A stretch of 64,000 bases of DNA. Source: Parietaria judaica (taxonomy: Eukaryota; Streptophyta; Magnoliopsida; Rosales; Urticaceae). Location: contig OX940868.1 of NCBI GenBank assembly GCA_954871525.1, positions 21,323,056 to 21,387,055 on the forward strand, in the 5' to 3' direction. Under the pieces are notes generated by a model. It worked only from the letters and a program-made list of their open reading frames with translations, did not search any database and was not told where the DNA came from. Of the stretch, positions 49,959 to 61,056 are shown piece after piece (position 1 is the stretch's first letter; each line of letters opens with the position of its first letter). The position numbers and the translations under genes were made by a program.

Positions 49959-50359
49959 GATTCTGACTGAGCTTCAGTGATTGATCGATTTGAAGTTTAT
50001 CAGAGCTATGAAAGTTGTGCTTTTCCGGTCGGTGAACGAGTATCGCTCAAGCCGTTCTTCGTCGGTAAATCTATCGATTTATAAATTTCGATATTTAAAA
50101 CTTTAATTTCGAAAAATCTTATAATATCAAATCACTGGTTAATATATAATTTATAAATAACTTATTCATATTAATTTATACGTAACTTAAGATAATATAT
50201 AATTAAAGAATAAATCACAGAATACTAATATAATTAAAAATATATATGTGTTATTAAGAATTTAAGATACTAAGTGTTACGGGTATTTTACGTAATTGGT
50301 TTTTATTAATTAACATAAAAAAATTATTCATTTAAATTAATTTTCTTTTATTAATTAAG
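49959..50359. other. 5' region of XPB and flanking AT-rich DNA
   Basis: On the minus strand the leader upstream of the ATG (about 49959-50070) is pyrimidine- and purine-mixed and less AT-biased than the next 290 bases, which are nearly all A/T. No TATA box is obvious. XPB being a housekeeping gene, a TATA-less promoter would be expected. Confidence 0.4.
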
Positions 50360-50379
50360 ATCAATTTCGTTCGAAATAT

Positions 50380-50750
50380 TCACCGGCAGTCCGATTTTGA
50401 AAAACAAAGGGTCCAGATGATCTTAAAAATATCAAAACACTCAAAAATGACATAAAATTTGCGAAAAACGGCCTCGGGGAACACCCGAGGCCTCCAGGAG
50501 CCCCCCGGAACCTCCGGGCGGGCCACACGGCCCCCAAGGGCCACTGCCACACGCCCAGGTGGGCCCCACAGGCCCCAAAGGTCACCTGACCCCACGACAG
50601 AGGCGCTGCAGGCCCCCAAAGGGTCACACATGGCCCTGCCACGTGTCGGCACGCCATTGGGCGCGAGGGGAGCAGCCCAACCAACCACAGCGCGACATGC
50701 AGGCGCTGACGTCAGCAGCTTGGAGGCCAAGCTTCAGGCGCGGTCGACCA
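50380..50750. other. Strongly GC-rich insert, probable transposon sequence
   Basis: About 370 bases at clearly over 60 % GC by eye (runs such as CCGGAACCTCCGGGCGGGCC and GGCCCCAAAGG) are set in DNA that is mostly A/T. ORFs open on both strands through GC content alone, and none shows a domain. It starts abruptly after AAATTTGCGAAAAACGGCC and ends near GCGCGGTCGACCAAC, next to the N-terminal frame of the adjacent element. It may be a separate insertion in that element. Confidence 0.4.
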
Positions 50751-51690
50751 ACATTATAATTATGTTGATTCATAACTCCGACATTATAATTATGTTGACT
50801 AAATGTCGTCTCGCTATTAATCGACCGCGGTGACGGAATAGTGGACCGTCCTTTTCCTCGGACATCGGAACGTCCTCGAGAATGGTTGTTGCCACTCGAC
50901 ATATTAACGACAAATTAAACTAATAATAACGATTAAATAAACTAACTTACTAATAATAATTAATAACAACTAATATTAACTAAAATGCTAATAATAACAA
51001 CTAAATAAACTAAATTAATAACAACTAAAATACCTAAACAATATATTAAACTAACAATAGAGAGTATTTATATAATTATAAAGTAGCTAAACTATAGAGT
51101 AAAATCGGATCTTTGAGAGCTTGAGAGAGTTTGGGAGAGTTGGAGATGAAGAGAAGAGGATGTGTGAAAAAAAGTGGGAGTGGAATGGCGTATTTATGGA
51201 GAAAAATGTGTATGAATTCGAGTAAGAGGTGTAAATAAGGCTCCAACGGCTATTTTTGAGGGTCCCGATGCAATTTTACCGTTGCCTCAAACGGTAACAA
51301 AATTCTGACGCGTGTCAGGTACTTTTGCCGCAGACCCTCCAAAAAACCAACGGCTTTTTAATATGGACTTTTTTTTTTAAACCCGGATAATAGTATATCC
51401 GGGTTGTGTTTTTCCTAGATACCAAAATATCCGGTTCCGGAAAAACCTGGACCGGGATATTTCGGTATTCGGGTTTTTTATTTTTACGAATCCGGGTTTG
51501 ACCCGGATTCATATTTAGGGGATACATTATATTAAATATATTTTATCATTTATATAAATAAATCATTAAGGCATTACCCACGAGGTTCTCTTGTATATTG
51601 TGTGTATATGGTCTGATATAAGCCTTCTCTTATTACTCTCGAAGAAGAGCACTTACGAGAATGGTTGTTGCCACTCGACATATTTCCACA
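50751..51690 (-). mobile_element. 5' part of a DNA transposon-like gene, with duplicated start region
   Basis: On the minus strand there is a repeat-rich promoter (GGGTTTGACCCGGATTC, ATATCCGGG inverted motifs), a TATA-like CCATAAATACGCC (about 51187-51199), a CT-rich leader (CACTCCCAC, CATCCTCTTCTCTTCATCTC) and a start at 50902 giving MSSGNNHSRGRSDVRGKGRS. The frame degenerates after about 50 codons. The 29 bases around this start occur again at 51654-51683, giving the same MSSGNNHSR start with a donor-like CG|TAAGTG after it. The layout recalls 5' ends of plant hAT-type elements, but no transposase domain is left to prove it. Confidence 0.4.
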
Positions 51691-51699
51691 AGTGAAGCA

Positions 51700-53680
51700 C
51701 TACTAAAAATATTGATACCGAATCCCTACTGCAATTCTGAAAGACGATTCAACGTCGCATTACCGTGTCGAGCATGATGAGAGCATAGTTTCGAGATTAT
51801 AATATTTAAAGTTATTTTTTATTTTGTAATGGTATTGCTAACTAGAAATCAACCGAACGCTACACGTAGCTAACTATAGAAGTTGACGCTTTTCGATGAA
51901 ACGAAAAACACAATCAACCTGCTTTAAGCAACTTTGTGTATTAATATCGTTATTTTTCAACATTGAACTTATTGGTCAAACATTGAACATTTTCCCCCGG
52001 CTTAATATTAATTAGTGGAGTTAATTGATAATAATAAAAATATTTATCAATTTATTATTATAGATGGTTTGTTGTAATCGAAAGATCTAACTTTTATATC
52101 GAATTCATTGATTGTTGAATTTCTTGGTATATTTTATTATCGTCATTATTGAATATGAGCATATTATATATTTATAGGAAAACATTAAAAATAATCGACA
52201 AAATAAATATTAAAAGAGTTCGCCAATTTTGTTAGATAAATAAAAATTTACTGATCCGGCAATGCTTTGCATATTACTAATAATAGTAATATAAAAAATA
52301 AAAAACCTAAAAGGTGAAAGCTATTATAAAAATAAAATACTAATGTATATTGGAATTTTAAGATGATTTTTTTATTAAGCTATTTTAAATGCAATATGGA
52401 AATAAAATAAAATAATTAGTAGATTTTTAAATTAAAAACACAATTCAAATTGCTACCAAAGAGACATAATCAAACTAATTACTTAGAAGATGGATCTTAA
52501 CATGATATTTTTCTATTTGATCTCAACAATTTATCACAAACAAAAAAAAGGATAATAAAAGCCGACATAAAACATACATACCCAACACATATAGGAACTT
52601 TCTTGAAAAAAAAAAAATTGGTTTTTTTTTTCCAACTTGTTGAATGTCTCTCCTTTATTATCTCTAATAATATATTTTATCGACCTCGTTCCTTTTTAGC
52701 TCGGTTTTTGGGGGAAAAAGAACAATGGTATAATTTAACATATACGCAAATTCCCCTCTTATTACAAAAAAGAAAAAAGGAAAAAGGAAAAAAAGATTAG
52801 TAACTTTTTTTCAACTTAACTCAAATCCATATTTTTCTAATAGTTCCTCTAAAAATTATATGATCGGAAGAAGTAAGAAAAATATAACATCATCGATGAA
52901 TTTCATGGCTAAGTGGCTTCCGTAATCACCATAGGACTTTTACAGCTCATCATTCATTTTTTTGACATAAGTTTTTCCAAGATACACAATTCATATTTTA
53001 TAATGAACAGCGAAGAGAAATATATCAATGAATTTTAGGTTTCAAAACCAGCAATAACAAACATTAACACTATCTCACGTCTTCAAAACGCAAGGAAAAC
53101 AAAAAACAAAATTCTTTGATGAATTAAGCATAGTTATGTAAATTATTTGTAAATGTTGTAAATGCTTTTTTTTTTATTTTGTTGAGGAAATGAAGATTTC
53201 TACTATTCAAGGCTTACTTGTTATTGCAGACTTCTACTATTGAAAAATGATTACTCTTAATTTTGATGTTATTTAGCTAAAAATATCATGTTTTTTTTAT
53301 AAAAAAATTATATAAAATAAAACAATACCATACTTGCAAATGTATGATATGCTTACAATATATATCGTTCCCTAATTTTTTTTCCCATATTACTACTAAC
53401 ACGAAAAAGATATAATCTTATGAATTTTTTTTTATGTATATAAATAAGTTAGAGAATATTTTATTTGCATAATCCTTAGGGGTAGAAAGAAGAAGATGTG
53501 AATAAAAAATAATATGTGTTTGGTTAAGTTTTTTTTTTTTTTTGGAATACTTTGCTTTAAATAAAACTAAACAGTATACCTATTATTATACATATACTGA
53601 TGATAAGATTTTAAAATATTATTGACCTATTATTGCATTTTAAAATATAATGCGATATATCAGCTGTTATAGTATGTTAA
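51700..53680. other. Intergenic; part duplicated upstream of the F-box gene
   Basis: 51815-51995 resembles 60725-60870 (TATTGCTAACTAGAAATCAACC against TATTGCTAATTGAAAGTCAACC; ACACAATCAAC; TTGAACTTATTGGTC in both). The rest is AT-rich with no gene or repeat I can delimit. Confidence 0.5.
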
Positions 53681-53691
53681 ACATCCACATC

Positions 53692-54471
53692 AAAGGCGAA
53701 GGTACAGTGGGCCCAGAGTGGACACGTGCCCACCCTCCCCTCTCTCCCGTATTTTTATTTTTTATTAATATTTTATTATAGATATATACCTTGGTAACAA
53801 GATTATAATCTTATCTTATCCAACCAAACACAAGCCCAAGGGCCTCGACAGTTATAAAAAATATTAATTTCTCTCCCAAATTCAATTTATTAGGTTAATA
53901 ATTAGAAGAAACATGTTGCCTAACTATTACGATTTACGAGGTAAGATCATGTGTGTGTGTTTTTTTTTTTAAACTGTACGTGTTTATGTTCTTTTGGTTC
54001 TCAATTATGCTATTACTACGATTTAGAGTTGTTAATTTCTAGTCTCCTTTAATAAGTAATTTTTTTAAAAATATATTTATTTACAGAAGAATACTTTTTA
54101 ATTTGATTTTGTTTAGTTTTGTATTTTTATTATTTTACTAATCTCTCTACTTAGTTTTCTATTCCAAAGATTTACTGGAGTGAGATAATATAATATATTC
54201 TAAGAATTTGGTGCTTTCGAAAACTATTAAAAGTATTTAATTTTTAAAAATTTTGATTTTGATTTATTTCAAATTCAATTATGATTAAGGTTTTTTTTAG
54301 TTTTTTTTTTAATTTCTTTTGACTAGCAAATTTTTTATCTTGTGACATTGAGATTTTGGTTATTAACATTATTTTTAAATTACATTTTAATTATACATAT
54401 ATATAAATATATCTATATATATATATATATATTAGTGCCCATCCTGATTGAAAAAGCTAACTTCGCCACTG
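53692..54471. mobile_element. 780-bp insertion with perfect 9-bp target duplication
   Basis: ATCCACATC flanks the segment exactly (53683-53691 and 54472-54480). The left end is AAAGGCGAAGGTACAGTGGG and the right end AAAAGCTAACTTCGCCACTG, so the shared inverted core is GGCGAAG. The interior is AT-rich with no ORF. A 9-bp duplication with short, imperfect TIRs suggests a Mutator-type or unclassified DNA element; the AGTGGCGAAG end is like that of many plant repeats. Confidence 0.7.
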
Positions 54472-55144
54472 ATCCACATCGCTTATGAAGCAATACGAAA
54501 TTTCTATTTATCACAAATAAGACGTTTGTGACTTTCTTCTTGGACAAATTTTAATCTAGCCGATCTAGTCATTGAACAAATATGCGAATTTCAAGAAATC
54601 TCCGGTTATGTCGCTTCAAATTGGTCTTCGAGCTTCAACGTACGGGCTAATGAGATCTGAATCTTTATTTCTATGGCAGAGATGCAGAGTTGAAGAGGAT
54701 ATTACAACATGTCAACAACTGTATATATTGGGAACAAATGCATAGTATTTTTAAATACGTTTCTTACTCAAAACTCATGATTAATGATACCACTAATATT
54801 TAAGTAAAATCCAATATGAATAGATGGAATCATGGAGAGATTGGTAGCATGCATTTATGTGGAAAAGGGAAATTTTAAACGTCAAAAGGTAGAAAAAATT
54901 ATGCATGTTATTAATATGCATGCACTTTGTATAGTAGCCGCTTGGTCAAATTATTAGAAGGTGAAATAGATATTTTAAAAGTTATATGAAAAATCATACA
55001 ATAACAATTATATGAAAAATAGATATTTTAAAAGTTAAAAGCAGGAAAAGATTTCACTAAAAAAAACTGGAATATACATTAGTTACTACTGTTACTAATA
55101 TTCCTGCAATTAGAATAGTAGACATTTAAGATTCTTTTTATAGA

Positions 55145-55370
55145 GCAAATAAATAAATGAGCTAGAACGTCGCCAATTATGTTAATCGACTAATTATTTG
55201 CGAGGTAAACATATGTTTAATCATTATTTGCGAGGTAAACATATGTTTATAATACAATATATGTCTAATTATAAATAAATGAGCTAGACATTTAGTTTTT
55301 TAAAATGCATTATAAATACTTTAATATATAATCATTATTTGCGAGGTAAACATATGTTTATAATACAATA
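55145..55370. repeat. Dispersed short repeat, three copies
   Basis: GCGAGGTAAACATATGTTTA occurs at about 55200, 55229 and 55341, two of them followed by TAATACAATATATAT. AAATAAATGAGCTAGA also occurs twice (about 55150 and 55274). The spacing is irregular, as in a stepwise local duplication. Confidence 0.75.
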
Positions 55371-55683
55371 TATATATACTCTGATACTCAAATATATATC
55401 AACTTAATTAGATAATATTTTCTGAGAGTTATTTGAAGTAAAAGTCCTTAGGATATTCTTTAAAGCTTGAATTTTTCCAGTATATACCAACTCATTGCTT
55501 TAGAAATCATTTATTTTCCCAAAGTTGTTTTAGAAATCATTGTTTGATTCTCCTAATAGTTTATAAAAAAGGTATTCTAAAAAATACTAAGCAAAAATAC
55601 AATTTAAGAAACACTATCATTTATTTAACATTGTAAAGTCAAACATAATTTTATTTTACTAACCCATAAAAAAGCTTACCATG

Positions 55684-55800
55684 TCAAACATCAAACGAAT
55701 AGCACGTCCTTATTTTCAAGCCCTTTGCAATTGCTCGGCGCTCGTCATCCGAAGTGGCGCAGAAGCCGAACCCTCGGCTCAATATGTCGCCCAATGATTT
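55684..55800 (-). other. Possible coding remnant on the minus strand, unidentified
   Basis: Minus-strand frame reading ...GDILSRGFGFCATSDDERRA... and ending KIRTCYSFDV before a TGA (55684-55686). The composition (Asp/Glu/Arg cluster, GC-richer third positions) is more protein-like than the surroundings, but the frame closes upstream within about 40 codons and no acceptor is obvious. It may be the 3' exon of the gene relic interrupted by the solo LTR at 56045. Unrecognised. Confidence 0.25.
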
Positions 55801-56044
55801 AAATAATTGAAGATAAAATATACAACGCTCATCTACAAGCCCAAACGAATAGAAACTCTAAAATATGCGAGGGATAAAGAAATAATACTTTACCTCTCAT
55901 ATTCTCATCGACCCAACTTCACATAGCCAACAAAGTTATTGCTATTGAAAACCAACTCAAAAACCATAATATGAGCGCTTGGGAAAATCGATGATCTTTA
56001 CCAACTACAAGTAACAAAATGCTTCAGAGATATTACGGAGCAAT

Positions 56045-58815
56045 TGTTGGAAATCGAAGGTATCAAGTCGACTTCCTTACCACGATAATAGCCTTCCGCG
56101 CCGTCCCGGTAACATTTAAAAATTCATTTAAAAGCGGAAAACTTGTTTTTGGACCGACGACACGGATATCGGGTAACAAAAACAAAAGATCTGATAAATA
56201 TTTCGAATCTTATATTTTCATATTCATTATTAATAATCTAGTCGAACAGGAAACAAATAGAAAGCAGTAAATGGTTGCATTTATTTACCCAATGCATAAG
56301 GCCGTACCTCAACTGATGGTTCCGGCTGCGCGTTCTAACTTGGGCAGGGCTCCGCCGGTGCTGAGGGAAACTCCCGTGATCTTCCGGGATATTCTCCTGG
56401 ATTCCTCACTACCGAAGCGTGGGCTTCGCTGGCAGGACTCCGTCGCAAAATTTAACTGACGGTTCTTTTAAAGCTACTGGAGAAAAATATCTCCTAAGCC
56501 GAACCAGAAGAGAGATCAGAAGCAGAAAACTCGCAGACCCTAGAGATAGAGGGAGAGCTCGAGTTTTTGCTCTGGGGAGAGGTCTGTGAAATGTGTAGAA
56601 TGAGCTTCCTATTTATAGGCTCAAGCTGTAACCGATTTGGAGATTTTCCCTCCCAATTTTTGAATCCTTTTAATTAAATATAAATAATTATTTCAATCCA
56701 ATGATCCAGATTCAATCTCATCTAGATCCAATGGATATAATTAATCAGGGATTTAATTAATTAAATAATATAAGATAAGATTAAAATATTTAATCTTATC
56801 ATCATATTATATATTTTCGAATTATATAATATATATATATATATATATATAAATTCGAATTTGATAATGATTATCCAGATCCAATGGTTAAAATAAATCT
56901 TAAACCAATCCAATGGATCAAATCAATTAGGGATAAAGTCAAATACCCTAGGGTTTTACAAAACCCTAATTCGAACTCTTATCACAAATTTATTCGAATT
57001 TAATATCATGTATATAATATTAATTAATTTCTAATCCGACGGTTTAAAGATAAAATCTCAAAACCGATCCAACGGACATAATTAATCAAGCAAATTCGAA
57101 ATACCTAAACTTGGTCACCAAGTTTCAATTTCGAATTACATTAGGGTTCAAATCAATTATCTCAATCCAACGGTTGATACTAAATCATAACCGATCCAAT
57201 GGATTAAATTGATTTTAGGGTTTTTGCCAAAATACCAAACTTCAGGTACTTATGCCGCAAAAATAAAATCTTCAATTCAGTGATTCGAATTTAGCTAGGG
57301 TTTGTTATCTCCAAACCCTAATTCGAATATACACATGAAACAATATATATAAATATATTATTTATTTATTAATATAAATCCTTTAATTATTAATTAATTA
57401 TTAATAAGATATTAATAATTAAATCCAAATAATTAAATTATATTAATAAACCCTGATCTCTTTGTCAAACATTAAATGTCATGGTGCAACACCATCATTT
57501 AAATTCGTGATATGTGATTTAATTTCATAGTTTATCGAACCGAGTCATAAACTTAGAAAATCCATAAATCACTAACCGTAAGTCAGAATGACTTGGTTCA
57601 AAAAGCAAAGTTGCTAAGAATTTAATTTAGAACAACATGGTGCTGTTCGAAAATCTAAACTCTAACTTTCTTTTTATCAGTTAATTCCGTGTACCAAAAT
57701 ATGATACTTTTGCCACGCTGTCGATAAAACTATTTGACGTCTGACACAGACTTGTCAGTTTTATAAGTCGAGCCAAATGATTAAACATTATCCAGAATGT
57801 ATTTTAATCACGTACGTATCATCCGTTACGGAGCTACCCTGGGGACCATGGACCCGTATCACTTAAGCTCCAACGAACTGCTATTTGTTCGTCAAACCTC
57901 GAAGTGATTCCACTATAGACCCGAGGCTGCACTCTTTAGTGATACGGTATATATTATTCCCTTATAACAGCAGGGTGTCCATTAGATTCAATCAAATACC
58001 GATTATTGTTCTTTCACTTGATGACCCACACATGAGCAGGCGGTTTATACCGTAATGCCCCTCAATGCATTTTCATCCTTGACTCAGCCAGTAATATTAT
58101 GAGTAACCCACTTATGTTTTCGATTCATAAGTTGCGCACGGGTACCTCTCACTTCTCACCACTGACAACCAAGGGAATCATCATGACTCTGAAGAGAGCC
58201 GTGTGATGCCCATGTCTATGATCAAGCAATCCTTACTACTGATTATCATGTTCCCAAAATAATAGTGTTAGGAACAGCGGTAATATCTTGTGTTCTTTAA
58301 CGGTTAAATCAAAGAACAATCAAGCCAGCAGCTCGGACTCATGATCACCTAGGACTTAGAACTAATATCCATTTGATCATCATTTTGCGACTCAACTACA
58401 AGTTGTCAGTGACGGTCTTATATGACAACTTCTCGAGTTTAAGTCAGGTCCAGTCCAGTATGAAGACACTTCATACTTAATGCACTTCTAGTGAGTGTGA
58501 CACACACATAATCCAGAATAAGATTGTCACTTTAGTCACATTAATGACCTTACTGATTAATGGGCTCCCACCCAGTTAATCAGGTCACGGACATTTTAAG
58601 TTCATTTATTATGCTTATTAATTCTTCCTCACATGACTCTGTTGTGATAATAATAACATAATTGCATCCTTTATGAACTAAGGAATCAAACATTCTATTT
58701 TACTCTACAGAAACTATAATAAGATTAACATAATAAGTACCATCTTTATTCAACGACTTGTCATAATCTTTTACAAATGGATAAATATCTTGTTTAAGGA
58801 CATATATGTCCAACA
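56045..58815 (-). mobile_element. Solo LTR, 2.77 kb, of an LTR retrotransposon
   Basis: The segment starts TGTTGGAAATCG and ends ATATGTCCAACA, giving the TG...CA ends and a 7-bp inverted TGTTGGA/TCCAACA. The flanks GCAAT (56040-56044) and ACAAT (58816-58820) fit a 5-bp target duplication with one mismatch. Minus-strand orientation is set by a TATA box, GCCTATAAATAGG (about 56607-56619), with U3 of about 2.2 kb on its right and R/U5 on its left. No internal gag-pol and no second LTR are present, so it is a product of LTR-LTR recombination. The family (Copia or Gypsy) cannot be told from the LTR alone. ORFs inside are not coding. Confidence 0.75.
56607..56619 (-). promoter_or_regulatory. TATA box of the solo LTR
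   Basis: The plus strand reads CCTATTTATAGGC, so the minus strand carries GCCTATAAATAGG, a near-consensus TATA box. A GC-richer leader follows to about 56270. If active, it would drive transcription leftward into 56045 and beyond. Confidence 0.6.
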
Positions 58816-58820
58816 ACAAT

Positions 58821-59090
58821 ATGCTTAAGAGGATAACCAAGCAATGTTCCATAAACATGTTGAGTCAGTGATTCACGTGTCATGAACGCGAACGCTTCGT
58901 CTCCTTCGTACGACAGCTCGCTATGGATCGATATTTTGATCGGAGCTCATTGAGGAAATAACGTTCCACGAACATGTTGAAGTTGAGTCTTATCGGTGGT
59001 TCACATGTCGTGAACGCGTCGCCTCCGTCGCATGACAACTTGCTACGGATCGATATTTTGATCGGAGCTCATTGAACGAATATGAGAGGG
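58821..59090 (-). repeat. Two-copy tandem duplication (~120 bp) with coding-like character
   Basis: The block ACATGTTGA...TGAACGCG...GGATCGATATTTTGATCGGA followed by GCTCATTGA occurs at about 58852-58955 and 58975-59076 with small indels. On the minus strand the copy next to the LTR reads ...KISIHSELSYEGDEAFAFMT... and would end KHIAP just beyond the LTR insertion point. It may be a gene relic interrupted by the LTR. I do not recognise the protein. CGATCAAAATATCGATC gives each unit a near-palindromic core. Confidence 0.5.
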
Positions 59091-59283
59091 TTTGGAGATG
59101 TTGTAGATTCTTTTTCCTATCAAAACCCCCGTATACGTTGTCTGCCATCAATGTATTGATAGACTAATTTAATGCTAGCTATATATTAATATTTTAGATG
59201 TACTATGGAATATAAAAAGCCAAATATTCTATCGGGTCATGACTATGGAAGATGTAAGGCTAATAGCACCATCAATAGCAATA

Positions 59284-60489
59284 GGGTAAACTGTGGCTAA
59301 AATACCTAATGTCTCATTTATTTTTAATTATATACCTAAAGTTTTTTTTTGGTGGCTATAATACCCAAAGTTTATTCCGTTAACGCCAAATGTACCCACC
59401 GTTAAATCTCTGTTATTTTGCCCGCGTGGCATATATTATAAGGGTAAAATGCGGCTAAAGTACCCAATGTTTCCATTTATTTTAATTATGTACCCAAAGT
59501 TTTTTTTTTGCTGTAATACCCAAAGTTTATTCCGTTAACGCCAAACATACCCACCGTTAAATTTCTGTCGTGGCATATATATATATTTACATGGCCCACT
59601 CTCTCTCTCCCCCAGTGGGACACAAAATTTAAAGCGTACATGGGTTTCGATCACACGCCCTCCTTGAACCCGTAGACACACTTAGCCCCCCGTCCACCTT
59701 CATCTCTTGCTACGGTAATCGACATTTAAATTTTTTTACAAAGCAAGTATACATATATTGTAACATGTAAAAAATATTACATTTAACATATACTTAGACT
59801 TAAAATTGTGACATGTTAAAGTATCATAAAATTTAATTAAATATAAATTATTCATATTAAAGTGAATGAAGTAAGATTATATTTTTAAATAATATAATAA
59901 GCAGAGTAGATAATTTATATTTAACATTTATAAATTATATAATTTATAAAATGTAACATGTAAAATTCAATTATAACTATATAATAAAACATGTTAAAAA
60001 TATAATAAATAACATTCCATGTAAATATTCATAATTAATAGATTGAAATAAAATTATAAAATATAAAATAACATTATGCTAGATATATTATATATTACAT
60101 TTATAAATTACATAATCTATAAAATGTGTGTATAAATGTTAATTTTATAAATATTTATAAACAATATTATAAATTTTTCTATTAAACCCTAAATCCTATT
60201 AAAAAAAATATGTGCCACGCGGGCGAAATAACGGAAATTTAACGGTGGGTACGTTTGGCGTTAATAGAATAAACTTTGGGTATTATAGCCACCAAAAAAA
60301 AACTTTGGGTACATAATTAAAAAAGCTGAAACATTGGGTATTTTAGCCGCGGGCGAAATAACGGAGATTTAACGGTGAGTTCGTTTGGCGTTAACGGAAT
60401 AAACTTTGGGTATTATAGCCACCAAAAAAAAATTTGGGTACATAATTAAAAAAAATTGAAACATTAAGTATTTTAGCCACAGTTTACCC
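59284..60489. mobile_element. Mutator-type element with doubled terminal inverted repeats
   Basis: The left end GGGTAAACTGTGGCTAAAAT and right end ...GTATTTTAGCCACAGTTTACCC are inverted copies. The flanks ATAGCAATA (59275-59283) and TTAGCAATA (60490-60498) agree at 8 of 9. Each arm contains its ~140-bp terminal unit twice: on the left a second GGGTAAAATGCGGCTAAAGT start at about 59442, on the right a second inner copy ending ...GGGTATTTTAGCCGCGGGCG near 60353. The AT-rich centre has many ATGTAACATGTAAAA motifs as in the 28549 element, and a tRNA-promoter-like module lies just inside the left arm. No transposase. Confidence 0.85.
59612..59705 (-). other. tRNA-promoter-like module, second copy
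   Basis: On the minus strand, AGGTGGACGGGGGGCTAAGT is followed by a box-B match GATCGAAAC (plus 59644-59652) and then AAATTTTGTGTCCCACTGG. Order, spacing and the TTTGTGT tail parallel 29471-29570, and both copies point toward the nearer terminal inverted repeat. Confidence 0.4.
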
Positions 60490-60499
60490 TTAGCAATAA

Positions 60500-61056
60500 C
60501 ATGATATTAAAAGGTAACACTACCATTAATATTTAGTGAAAATTATTAATTATACCACTTAAAAATGATTTTTAGAAGAAAAAAAATTATAAATTCTGAA
60601 AAAATTGGAAACTAATATTTTTGATTTTGTATTGTGTCATGTCATGTAGGTGAGATTTTTCTTTTATATATATATATATATATTTGTGTAATTTTTATAA
60701 TTAGATTTAATTTAACATTTTTTAATGATATTGCTAATTGAAAGTCAACCCACATGCTATTATTAACTAACGGAAGTTAACTTTTTTTTTTAATGGGAAA
60801 ACACAATCAACATCGACTTATTTTTCAAGTTTGAACTTATTGGTCCAACACTGAGAATTTTTGCCGTGATTCTTCTTTTATAAATTCTAAAGAAAAACAA
60901 AAACCCATAAGCTAAACAACTTTTGAGAGAACATCACCGTTCTTCGCCGCTTCAGTCGTCTCTCGTGGAAAGATATTCTCACTCGCCGTTCTTCAATTAC
61001 TTTGGTTGATTTGCGATACGGAAGCTCAAATAGCTGAAATCATCTTCTTCCTCATA
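60500..61056 (+). promoter_or_regulatory. Upstream region and leader of the F-box gene
   Basis: 60725-60870 is related to 51815-51995. TTTTATAAATTC (about 60877-60888) is a TATA-like element, followed by a leader with CACCGTTCTTCGCCGCTTCA and CTCGCCGTTCTTC motifs to the ATG at 61057. A short out-of-frame ORF beginning at 61006 overlaps the ATG. Confidence 0.45.

Noticed and set aside
50361..50833. Several ORFs over 100 codons in the GC-rich block
   Set aside because: Open on both strands and in several frames at once because of GC content; Pro/Gly/Ala/Arg-rich with no domain.
56019..56459. ORFs of 83 and 62 codons at the left end of the solo LTR
   Set aside because: They fall in U5/R of the LTR on the strand opposite to its transcription and show no similarity to known proteins.
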